Positions 54,676 through 62,548 of a stretch of 64,000 nucleotides of DNA are shown piece by piece (the stretch's first letter is position 1; every line of letters begins with the position of its first letter). The notes below the pieces were generated by a model. It was not told the origin of the DNA and did not search any database. It saw nothing but the letters and a program-made list of their open reading frames with translations. Made by a program: the position numbers and the translations under genes. Origin of the DNA: Ruegeria aquimaris (lineage in GTDB: Bacteria > Pseudomonadota > Alphaproteobacteria > Rhodobacterales > Rhodobacteraceae); assembly GCF_025751555.1 (NCBI RefSeq), contig NZ_JAOWLB010000020.1:1-64000 (forward strand). The letters run 5' to 3'.

Positions 54676-55341
54676 ATGCTCGATAGCCTGACATTCCGTG
54701 CTCTGAAGGAAAAGCAACGTGCCATCCGCACCGGGTTTCCAGAAGCCATGGGTCTGCGCATTCATCGTGCCATCAGCTGGATAGGTCGGGCAGAGGCCTG
54801 CGGCGAAGATGAGGATGCTCGTTTTATCTTTTTGTGGATTGCCTTCAACGCAGCATACGCAGACGAGCGGGAATTCCAGTCGGTAGCACTCGGTGAACGT
54901 TCTGCCTTCTCGGAATACTTTGGAAAACTGGTTACGCACGATGAGGGGCTCCGGATCTACAAGGCGCTATGGCAACGGTTCTCCGGCCCTGTTCGAATGC
55001 TGATGCAAAACCGCTTCGTTTTCAACCCGTTCTGGCAGCATCAGAACGGGATAAAAGGGTTCGAGGACTGGGAGGACAAATTCCTGATATCCTCGCGCAG
55101 TTTTGGGCAGGCGTTTCAGGATGGCGACTGTGTTCGCGTCCTCAGTTTTGTCTTTGACCGCCTTTATGTTCTACGCAACCAGCTAGTGCATGGCGGATCG
55201 ACCTGGAACAGCGGAGTTAACCGAGCACAGGTGCGCGATGGTGCAGCAATACTCTCTTTCCTGCTCCCGGTTTTTGTTGACCTGATGATGGACAACCCGA
55301 GGGAGGATTGGGGGCGACCCTTTTATCCAGTGATCAACTGA
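54676..55341 (+). CDS. HEPN-domain protein
   Basis: A 221-aa helical protein with RNQLVHG, an RX4H HEPN motif (Arg167 to His172), and a family-typical FLWIAFNAAY helix about 110 residues earlier. It resembles Apea-like HEPN proteins, which occur as stand-alone putative RNases in defence regions. The ATG at 54676 has GGGAG about 9 nt upstream; the frame is open 13 codons further. It stands alone. Confidence 0.68.
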   Translation: MLDSLTFRALKEKQRAIRTGFPEAMGLRIHRAISWIGRAEACGEDEDARFIFLWIAFNAAYADEREFQSVALGERSAFSEYFGKLVTHDEGLRIYKALWQRFSGPVRMLMQNRFVFNPFWQHQNGIKGFEDWEDKFLISSRSFGQAFQDGDCVRVLSFVFDRLYVLRNQLVHGGSTWNSGVNRAQVRDGAAILSFLLPVFVDLMMDNPREDWGRPFYPVIN

Positions 55342-55368
55342 ATGTGTAGCGCGAACGGCAGTGTCAGG

Positions 55369-55467
55369 TTAGCCGCCAAAGTGGCCGGATGGTTCCCGGA
55401 GAAGCACCTGTACCTTGGCGTTAAACATGACCACGCCATACGCATCGGCCTTCGGAATGTCGTACAT
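55369..55467 (-). pseudogene. N-terminal fragment of a Nudix hydrolase
   Basis: The frame MYDIPKADAYGVVMFNAKV continues to LLREPSGHFGG and then stops. This is the usual first strand of Nudix proteins, before the Nudix box, which is absent. It is a relic. Confidence 0.5.
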
Positions 55468-55909
55468 TTCAGAATCGCTTCCTAGTCTTTTGCGGGTTGA
55501 TGTCCTCGGCCCTGAACCGCGCCAAGGTATTGTTTTTGTGCGCTCGTCTGGCCGACCGGACATCCGGACCGTTCGACCAACCGGCATGGCAGGGCTTCGT
55601 CCTTCAAGGGCGCCATTCAGTAAGTGGGTCCTTCCGACGAAGATTTGATTGTCGCGGGTGGCGCGGAGCGCGGTATTCGAGAGTTCTGCGCGGTCTCTAT
55701 AGAACACCCGCGCTTTGTGGCTGTTATGCTCACTTTATTCCCGGAGATTGTGCGGCGAGTTCGTCATGTTGGGCCAAACAGTCCAGGTCCACGCATCTGC
55801 GCACAAAACGGAAAACTGATGCCAAGAAATCCGAGTATCCGCACACCGGGACTGCCTGGCGACCGCTCATTCCGGCATCAGTAGAATTTTTTTCACGGAA
55901 TCCGCCCTG

Positions 55910-56215
55910 GGGACACCATCTACCGGAGTGTCCATGTGTCCTTTGGTGTCCATTGACCGAAAACTTTAATGGACATGGTTTTACCCCTTATTTTTATGGC
56001 TACTGTCCATGTGTCCATTAAATTATTTGGTTTGGAGAATATTGAGAGAGAGAGGTGTAGATATAGACATTGAATCACCCCCTCCTTCGTTTGACAGGCA
56101 ACAATGGTCGAATCCAATGGACACACGGACACAGAGCCGGCAAGTTATTGATTCTTAATGGGTAATTTGTGGCCGTCAAGAAACTTCGCCTATTGGCCGA
56201 TTCAATGGACAACCC
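55910..56215. repeat. TGTCCAT iteron-like cluster, candidate origin
   Basis: The 7-mer TGTCCAT or its complement ATGGACA occurs at about 55929, 55946, 55968, 56004, 56012, 56115 and 56203, with partner GGACAC variants at 55911 and 56128. Copies are in both orientations within about 300 bp of AT-rich DNA, downstream of the primase operon. This is the arrangement of a replication origin in P4/PICI-like satellites. Confidence 0.5.
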
Positions 56216-56290
56216 AGCCATCGACCCGGTAAGTGCGCCGGGAAGCCGCCCTCCCCCGTCGTTCGACCAAAACTAGATCAACTCTGAATC

Positions 56291-56317
56291 GAAAAAAACC
56301 CGGCTCCAGGGCCGGGT
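56291..56317 (-). terminator. Rho-independent terminator of primase operon
   Basis: Perfect 7-bp stem ACCCGGC/GCCGGGT (56298-56304 and 56311-56317) with a 6-nt loop, followed on the minus strand by a run of seven T. It is 10 bp after the stop of the 126-aa gene. Confidence 0.82.
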
Positions 56318-56326
56318 CTTTCAGGG

Positions 56327-56707
56327 CTAGCGGATGATCTCGATCATCTGTCGCGGGATCACTGGTCGGATCGCTTCGAACGCATGGAAGGACGAGTCAA
56401 AGACTCGGACGCTGACCCGCGCCTTCGAACCCTTGCCCCATCGCCGGGAGGGGCGGACCAGAATGATATGCCACTTTCCCTCCAATTCGTCGTTGACCCA
56501 CTGTTGGGTAATGATCGCCGCTGTGGGAACGGTGTCCTCGTACCCGGGCACTTCTTCGGTGAAATACTCGAGCAGGTCCTCCAGGTCCCCAGCGTAGATT
56601 CCCGTCTCGTCCAGCGCCACGCGCACATCGAAAGGGGCGACCAGCCGGTCTTTCCAGTCGAACAGATCGCGGATTTCATTGCTCGGCGCAGTCATAAACA
56701 ATTTCAT
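56327..56707 (-). CDS. Hypothetical 126-aa protein after primase
   Basis: An acidic N-terminal half and basic middle (RPSRRWGKGSKARVSVRVF); no domain recognised. It starts 17 bp after the primase stop and ends at a strong terminator, so it is the last gene of the replication operon. It may be a single-stranded-DNA or replication accessory protein, but nothing in the sequence proves it. Confidence 0.6.
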   Translation of the reverse strand: MKLFMTAPSNEIRDLFDWKDRLVAPFDVRVALDETGIYAGDLEDLLEYFTEEVPGYEDTVPTAAIITQQWVNDELEGKWHIILVRPSRRWGKGSKARVSVRVFDSSFHAFEAIRPVIPRQMIEIIR

Positions 56708-56723
56708 GCCTCTGGTGCTCTCC

Positions 56724-59486
56724 TCAGTTCAGTAGATCGTCAATTTCTGTGTCCCGGGTTTCGGGGTCAGCGGGCGCGGCGATCCACTCGGCGTCGTCGT
56801 TAGTCCGGCGGAACCAGACCGCCCGTTGCTTGTGAAGCACGACCTTGCCCAAATCCGTCCAGCCGGGGATCAGCTTGAGCGCCTTCCCGTAGGTCCGCAC
56901 CTCGGCGTTGCGATACGGCTCCAGCACTGCCTCCGTGTGCAGCGCTTCGAACGCCTGTTTCGCCGTGACCATGTTGCGGATGAACCGCTCGCCACTGTCC
57001 GCCTCGTCATCGAACTCCCGGTCGAATTGGGAGTGCGAATGCACCTCCATCTCGTCGCGGTTGACCGGGCGGTCCAGCCATTCCTGGATGAACTCTGCGA
57101 TAACCTCGGTGGCCGTCTTGCGGCGGCTGCCCTCCGCAATCTGGCGCTGCTCACGGATCGCCTCGTTGGTCTTGAGGCCGAGGTGCAAGTCGCCGTGCGG
57201 GTTCGCCTTCCGCATGTCGAGATACGCCTGGTAGGCTTCCCCGATCAGCAGATGGCGCTCGCTCATCAGCTTGTCCTGGTCGATCAGGTTGAACTCGTCG
57301 TAGCGCGGGTGGACCTTCCAGACCCAATACCGGCGCACCGAGGTCGGGTCGGTCAGGTAGTCGTTCTCGTTCGACGTACCCACCATGACGGACTGCCGGG
57401 GAAACTCCATCTCGCGCTTGGCGTAGGCAAGCCTGATCTTGTCCACCGGGGAGGAGAGGAACGACTTGAGCAGGGCCGAGTCCGAGGACTTGGCCTTGAC
57501 CATCTCGTCCATCTCCAGGAACCACGCCCCGCGCATGGCCTCAACCGTGCGCTGCACGTTGTCCAAGTCCACGCGGAACTCGTGGCAGAACCAACCGGAG
57601 ATGCCCTTGAGCCAGGTCGATTTCCCTGCGCCGGTCGCGCCCTCAAGGATGAGCATCTGGTCGAACTTGCAACCCGGCTCGTAGATGCGGGCGACGGCCC
57701 CGGTGAAGAACCAGCGAGCGGACTCCCGGTGGAACGGTGTATCCGGGCAGCCGAAATAGTCGATGGCAATCCGGTCCAGTTTCCCGGTCGGCGCGCCCGC
57801 TTTCAGCCAGCGTTCGTAACACGCCTGGATGTAATCTTTGACAGGGTGAATCGGGTTCATGCGACCCGCGATCAGCACGGCTTCCTGGATCGACTGGCTG
57901 GAGAAATCGGTCTCGTAGCCGTTGCGCGCCTTATTGGCCGAAGCGATCAGCTTGACCGAGGCGTCGTCGGCATCCTCCCAGCGGCGTCCCTTCTTCTTCT
58001 CGCCCCCGACCAGTTCCCGAGACGGCAGGGCAATCAGCTTCGACCGGATCGGCTTCACGCAATATGGGTCGTGGGTGAACTCGTTGTAGGCGACGGCGCG
58101 CGCGATCCGGCCATCGTTCGAGCAGATCAGGGCGATGTTGTTCAGCACCGGCTCCAGTTCACCGTTGGCCTTGCGTCGGAAATTCGCCGTCCACGCCAAC
58201 TTGTCCTCGTCCTTGCCCTTGTCCTGCTTCTTTTTCGGCTTCTCGTCCTCGTCGGCGTCATCGAGCAGCCCGTCAAACGCATCATCGGCCTCCGGTTCCT
58301 CGTCGTCATCGAAGCCCCCGAGTAGATCGTCGATCGAGGGGCCGTCATCGGCTTCGCCCTCGTCGTCCTCGAACTCGTCGTCCAGTTCCTCGCGCATGTG
58401 GGCGAACAGTTCCGCCGCGACGGCCTTATCTGCCTTCGCCAGTTCCATCATCGCCTTCGATGACGGCAGGTTCGAGAGCGAGGTGTTGGGCGGGGCGTCC
58501 TTGTCGAGGTGTCCGAACTTGTGAACCCGCACCATGTCCCAGGCGTTCGCCGCGCCCTCGATCGGGTCGGAGCCGTGGTTGGAGTAGATGAACAGGCCGC
58601 CGTCATAGACGACCGCACCGTTGGAGCCGGTGCCCAGGGCGAAGGTGTAGCGGGTCTCGGTCGAACTGTCGCCGGGGGTGTAGACCTCGGGGATGAACTC
58701 CGCGATCGCCTCCTCGATGTCATAGGTCCGGCAGAACGCGCCGATGTAGCCCTGCTTGTCGCGCGGGTCCTCCATCTTACGGTTCGGGTCCACCTTGCCC
58801 CGGTTGGTCTCCGCCTCTTTGTGCGGCAGGAGGGTGTGGTCCTCCCAGAACGGGTACTCGATCAGGAACTCGTCCACGTCGAGCAGTTCGCCCTCGTTCT
58901 CGTCGGTCCAATACTCCTGATCGCGCGACCGGGACGGCAGGTACATGACCTGGTTGGCCTTCATCGACACGATGTCGGGAATCTCGATCCCCTCCTCGGG
59001 GTCGTCGGCCAGCAGGGTCGCCAGGATACGGGTCAGGGCGTTCGCCTCGTCCAGCGTCACCTCGCGCGAGAGCGGGATGCTCATGCGGACGCGCGGCTTC
59101 TCCGGGCAATGCGACCGGGTGGTGTGCATGTGCCACGCATACTGGTTGATCGGCGCTCCACCGTCGCGGATGTGTTCAAGCTGTTCGATGGTCACATAGT
59201 CGAGGTCAAAGGCAACCATCGTGCGACACAACTGGTTCGGACCCTTGCGGCGTCCGTCCTTGAACAGCGCGGGCATCCAGTTCCCGGCGGCCAGCTTCTT
59301 CTTGCCCTGCTGGTCTTGATCCAGCTTCTTGTATTGGGCATAGGTGCAGGACGTATCGACCAGGACCTTCTCGGGGTCGAACATCGCCCGGAAGGTGCGC
59401 CACGTCTTTTGCTTGGTCGTGACTCGACCGAGGCTCGTGCCGTTACCGACACTGATCCTGATGATTACGTTTTCGAGGTCGGCCAT
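56724..59486 (-). CDS. VapE/D5-type primase-helicase
   Basis: A 920-aa replication protein. The N-terminal 260 residues resemble an archaeal-type primase region (MHTTRSHCPEKPRVRMSIP). An acidic insert (about 370-440) with stretches such as FEDDEGEADDG links to the C-terminal VapE/SF3-like ATPase: Walker A EGATGAGKST near residue 625, LEMDEM Walker B near 660 and the GTSNEND sensor after it. The ATG at 59486 has AAGGA 7 nt upstream, better than the one at 59504. Such proteins replicate phage satellites and some integrative elements. The candidate origin is downstream. Confidence 0.83.
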   Translation of the reverse strand: MADLENVIIRISVGNGTSLGRVTTKQKTWRTFRAMFDPEKVLVDTSCTYAQYKKLDQDQQGKKKLAAGNWMPALFKDGRRKGPNQLCRTMVAFDLDYVTIEQLEHIRDGGAPINQYAWHMHTTRSHCPEKPRVRMSIPLSREVTLDEANALTRILATLLADDPEEGIEIPDIVSMKANQVMYLPSRSRDQEYWTDENEGELLDVDEFLIEYPFWEDHTLLPHKEAETNRGKVDPNRKMEDPRDKQGYIGAFCRTYDIEEAIAEFIPEVYTPGDSSTETRYTFALGTGSNGAVVYDGGLFIYSNHGSDPIEGAANAWDMVRVHKFGHLDKDAPPNTSLSNLPSSKAMMELAKADKAVAAELFAHMREELDDEFEDDEGEADDGPSIDDLLGGFDDDEEPEADDAFDGLLDDADEDEKPKKKQDKGKDEDKLAWTANFRRKANGELEPVLNNIALICSNDGRIARAVAYNEFTHDPYCVKPIRSKLIALPSRELVGGEKKKGRRWEDADDASVKLIASANKARNGYETDFSSQSIQEAVLIAGRMNPIHPVKDYIQACYERWLKAGAPTGKLDRIAIDYFGCPDTPFHRESARWFFTGAVARIYEPGCKFDQMLILEGATGAGKSTWLKGISGWFCHEFRVDLDNVQRTVEAMRGAWFLEMDEMVKAKSSDSALLKSFLSSPVDKIRLAYAKREMEFPRQSVMVGTSNENDYLTDPTSVRRYWVWKVHPRYDEFNLIDQDKLMSERHLLIGEAYQAYLDMRKANPHGDLHLGLKTNEAIREQRQIAEGSRRKTATEVIAEFIQEWLDRPVNRDEMEVHSHSQFDREFDDEADSGERFIRNMVTAKQAFEALHTEAVLEPYRNAEVRTYGKALKLIPGWTDLGKVVLHKQRAVWFRRTNDDAEWIAAPADPETRDTEIDDLLN

Positions 59487-59586
59487 AAGCACGTCCTTAT
59501 TCATGAGTTGTGATCGGCAAACCTGCCGTCACAGCATTGTCGTTGGGTTGGAATGCGGTGGTTCGAGAGTCCTTCGTCAAGGACGC

Positions 59587-59883
59587 TCAGACGAAACCTT
59601 GGAACAGCCGCTTGCCCAGGTCGTTCGGAAGGGTCTCAGGAACAAGCCGGCAAGAAAACTGCTTCTCGGTGATGTCCCATTCCAGCCTTGCGAGCAGCGC
59701 AGCATCAGCTCCAATAGATTTCGCGAGCTGCTGCCTGTGGGTGTTTTCCAGCATCGCGAAGAGATGAGCAGCCGGGAGATCGAAACCGAGGTTCAGAAGC
59801 TCGCTAGACCGCGAATACGCCAGTGCTTCGAGCGTGTCGGGGCAGATGGTGTGGTTCCAATGCAGCTGGTTTTCGTCAGACAT
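59587..59883 (-). CDS. Hypothetical 98-aa protein
   Basis: Starts MSDENQLHWNH; no domain recognised. The ATG at 59883 is preceded by AAGGAG with 7-nt spacing, and the gene overlaps the stop of the AlpA-like gene by 8 nt, so it is coupled to it. The primase starts about 100 bp downstream. Confidence 0.6.
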   Translation of the reverse strand: MSDENQLHWNHTICPDTLEALAYSRSSELLNLGFDLPAAHLFAMLENTHRQQLAKSIGADAALLARLEWDITEKQFSCRLVPETLPNDLGKRLFQGFV

Positions 59884-60151
59884 GACGCTCTCCTTCGACT
59901 TTAGACGCATCAGCCGCGACGAAGCAGCTCTCTATCCAGGCATCCAAATCCATCTGCCGGTAGACGACGCAACCGTTCATCTTCGCGAATTTGGGCCCGT
60001 CGGACCGACGATGGCGCATACGCAATTTGGCAAGCGTCGACTCGGACAGCCCGAGGTATCGCGCCGCCTCTGCAGGTCGCAGATAGACATGGGCCGGAAT
60101 GCCACTTTGCAACTGTTCCGGAGAGTATTCCTGCATTCTTTTTTGCATCAT
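59876..60151 (-). CDS. AlpA/excisionase-type HTH protein
   Basis: A 91-aa protein with a MerR-like helix-turn-helix at about residues 24-70: YLRPAEAARYLGLSESTLAKL, given here as EAARYLGLSESTLAKL, then YRQMDLDAWIES. Satellites and integrative elements use such proteins as excisionase or as activator of int and primase genes. It lies at the head of the primase operon and is separated from the upstream unknown gene by 87 bp. Confidence 0.8.
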   Translation of the reverse strand: MMQKRMQEYSPEQLQSGIPAHVYLRPAEAARYLGLSESTLAKLRMRHRRSDGPKFAKMNGCVVYRQMDLDAWIESCFVAADASKVEGERHV

Positions 60152-60238
60152 TTCACCTCATGGGATGGCTTCTATGTGCCTATCTTTCCATGAGATTGAT
60201 GATGACCGTCTCCCACAAAGTATGTTTTAAGGGGGACG

Positions 60239-60883
60239 CTAAATCAGCTCGGTATCGGGCTCGTCGTCAAACTCTGACTGGACCATTAAACCCCAATAAT
60301 AATTGAGTTCTTTTTGCTTGAGCTTTGATCCCCAGATCTTGTGGATCCGATGTATGTCGAGCTTGCCAATCTCAGTCCTCTCCAAGGCGATCTGTACAAT
60401 CTCGCTCGCAGATTTCTCTGTTTTTCGCATTCGATCCGGATGGTGCGACAGGACACGCCGGTGTGTCGCCTTGAGATCAGATGCCCTCAAGACTTCCTTC
60501 ATCGCCATCAAAATGATGATGTCCCTGCCCCAGTTCGACCGACGGCCAGAGCCCGGTCCAACTGGTTCGAAGTCTTCACAAAGGAAGTCCTGAACGAGGC
60601 GAGACATACTTGGCGGCGGCAAAGCACCAGCCTCCATTCGCTTTGCCACAATGAATTTCACCAGACGAAAGACATCTTCGCTGCGCCTTGCTTCAGCGCA
60701 CAGCTCATCAATTTTTTCTGCGGGTACCTTGGGGAACGGATGATCTCCCGATCGGTACCTCACGCCATATTTGTACCAGGCAGTTACGTAACCCGGTCGG
60801 CTGTTCAAAAACTTATGTTCGATGTCCCGATTGATTGCGTCGACTGTCTTATCGATGATGTTACGTTCATCCACCGCGTCCAT
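60239..60883 (-). CDS. Hypothetical 214-aa protein
   Basis: A helical, basic and acidic mixed protein without membrane segments or known motif. It begins 4 bp after the integrase stop on the same strand, so is likely co-transcribed with int. Confidence 0.6.
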   Translation of the reverse strand: MDAVDERNIIDKTVDAINRDIEHKFLNSRPGYVTAWYKYGVRYRSGDHPFPKVPAEKIDELCAEARRSEDVFRLVKFIVAKRMEAGALPPPSMSRLVQDFLCEDFEPVGPGSGRRSNWGRDIIILMAMKEVLRASDLKATHRRVLSHHPDRMRKTEKSASEIVQIALERTEIGKLDIHRIHKIWGSKLKQKELNYYWGLMVQSEFDDEPDTELI

Positions 60884-60886
60884 GAA

Positions 60887-61975
60887 CTAGCGCTCTTTTT
60901 CAACTGATGTTCGCCTAAGCATTTCGGCACAAATGACTTCCATCGCGGGTCGAAGCGCATCCAGACTTGGTTTCACATAGCGTTGACCTGTAATGGACAA
61001 AGGAGTGTGGTTCAAAAGACGACCCACGATTTCTTCGAGTACTCCGGCCTCCATGGCAACCGTGGCGAATGTCCGGCGGTGGGCATGCGGGCTCCATTTC
61101 ATCCGTTGCGGCGCGCTGAGGCGACCATCCATCCGTTTCGGCGACGGAAACACCCATTGCCGATGCAAACCCTTCATGGGGGCGAGGATCTCGTGATGCA
61201 ACTGCAGGATCGGCAGATCGAAGCTGCGTCCGTTTTTGGTCATTGGCAGATGGATACGGTCCTCGTGCACGTGCCTCCACTCCAAGGTCAATGCTTCGGT
61301 CTTTCTCAGCCCTGTGAAGAGCAGCAGCTCATAGAACACGGTATGAATCGGGTTGTGCAGCCCCTCGATCTCGTGCCGCCACTCCACCAGGTCGTCAATG
61401 ATGGTCCCAGCTGGCTGCTCATCATACCACTCGATCGCCAAGGTCGGCGATTCCGGCAGATCGTGAACACGACGAGCATGGTTCCAGACCGTCCGAAAAT
61501 ACTTCAGAAGATGGTTAGCCGTCGATGGGGTGGCAGCAAGAGACCTATGGCGCTCCACGACCATCGATTTGGTAATCTCATCGAGTGGCAGGCGCAGCCA
61601 ATCCTTGAGATGAAGCTCGAACTGCTGACGCATAGTCAGCTTATGCGTATCGGACCGGAGCTTAGGACGCGCCAGATAGGCTTCCATCGCCACTTGCAGG
61701 GTCGGAGCACCAATCTGGATTTGCTTTCCCGCACCCCTGCCCCATTCAAGCGCAAACCCGAGAGCGGTCTGTCGGGCCACCTCCGCTGTGATCACCGGAT
61801 AACGCCCGATTAGCACCCTCCGTGTCTGACCACCGACATCCTTTTGGTAGTACCACGTCTTGGCCTTCTTGCCGACGAAGAGCACGAGGCCTCGGACCTC
61901 GCTATCCCAGTGTTTGTCTGTACCCGATTTTGTCTGTGGAGCCTTGCGGGCAAAGGTCTCTGTGAGCTTTGGCAT
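60887..61975 (-). CDS. int: Tyrosine recombinase, island integrase
   Basis: A 362-aa phage-type integrase: N-terminal arm-binding domain (residues 1-85), core-binding SAM-like domain (90-190) and catalytic domain. Active-site residues are Arg224 (GLRKTEA), Lys247, His297-Arg300 (HAHRRTFA), His323 (LLNHTP) and Tyr333 (QRYVKP). It lies 126 bp from the right repeat, as usual for an enzyme that acts on that site. Its start is downstream of the orphan tRNA promoter in attR. Confidence 0.92.
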   Translation of the reverse strand: MPKLTETFARKAPQTKSGTDKHWDSEVRGLVLFVGKKAKTWYYQKDVGGQTRRVLIGRYPVITAEVARQTALGFALEWGRGAGKQIQIGAPTLQVAMEAYLARPKLRSDTHKLTMRQQFELHLKDWLRLPLDEITKSMVVERHRSLAATPSTANHLLKYFRTVWNHARRVHDLPESPTLAIEWYDEQPAGTIIDDLVEWRHEIEGLHNPIHTVFYELLLFTGLRKTEALTLEWRHVHEDRIHLPMTKNGRSFDLPILQLHHEILAPMKGLHRQWVFPSPKRMDGRLSAPQRMKWSPHAHRRTFATVAMEAGVLEEIVGRLLNHTPLSITGQRYVKPSLDALRPAMEVICAEMLRRTSVEKER

Positions 61976-62101
61976 TTTGTCGGCTTTTTGTCGGTATCAG
62001 CAGGAAAATTGCGGAACCCACCGGAACACAGAAGAACAACATAAGTCAATAATAAGAATGACTTGAAATCAAAATGAAAGGATAGGAAAAGTAGATTACT
62101 A

Positions 62102-62242
62102 GCTTGGAAGGCAAGGGTCTTACCATTACACAACGCCCGCTCGACGTGGTTGGACGTATGACATCGTTGTTCCGAGGTCAATAGTCTGTCTTTAAGGTCT
62201 AGTATTTTGCCGGCTATTCACGTCCCGTAGATTGACTGCGGA
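62102..62242. repeat. Right attachment repeat (attR), 141 bp
   Basis: Copy of 3286-3426 with three substitutions. It contains the 5' half of tRNA-Gly without a 3' half, plus the tRNA promoter. It bounds the island on the right. Confidence 0.92.
62153..62181 (-). promoter_or_regulatory. Orphan tRNA-Gly promoter reading toward int
   Basis: Identical to the promoter at 3337-3365. Transcription on the minus strand would cross the tRNA half and reach the int start at 61975. Confidence 0.5.
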
Positions 62243-62415
62243 CCGGGCAGGCCGTGAACTCAGACGGGGTGGCAGCCGGAGATGGCGCAATCGATGAAGC
62301 CTTCGTCATCTATCAGCCCACAGGCCAGACGCTTTGGGCGCTGATCGATGGCGCAGCGCTGGACGAAATCATCCTCCGTATCTCGGGGACCGGTGAGACG
62401 TTCGATCTTTTGTGA
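62242..62415 (+). pseudogene. C-terminal fragment of an RTX-type protein
   Basis: The plus frame encodes about 57 residues including DEAFVIYQPTGQTLWALIDG and ends FDLL at a stop. They match the end of the RTX protein encoded at 62549 on the other strand ([20 protein letters not shown]). No start is present; a stop lies just upstream at 62233, in the attR repeat. It is the remnant of a paralogue cut by rearrangement near the att site. Confidence 0.8.
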
Positions 62416-62548
62416 AGTTCCCCCTCTGCTAATAGTCGAATAACATTGGCCGCCGCGGCCGACATCGACAGATGCGTTGCAAGGTCAACCGCGAACGAGG
62501 CCAGTAAGGCCCTACAGCGCTTGTCAGGGCGCTCGCTGCACCGTGGAC

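Larger units (their letters stand above)
55468..56326. other. Non-coding region with iteron-like repeats
   Basis: No real gene. The part 55468-55900 looks like decayed sequence. From 55910 to 56215 it is AT-rich and full of TGTCCAT/ATGGACA motifs (separate entry), and a terminator stands at 56291. Confidence 0.5.

Noticed and set aside
55497-56021. 174-codon plus-strand ORF between the HEPN gene and the repeats
   Set aside because: Cys/Arg/Ser-rich composition and no RBS; it runs across the Nudix remnant and decayed DNA.
56826-58325. 499-codon plus-strand ORF, and a similar one at 58509-59513
   Set aside because: Both are antisense to the VapE gene, which has clear motifs and an RBS.
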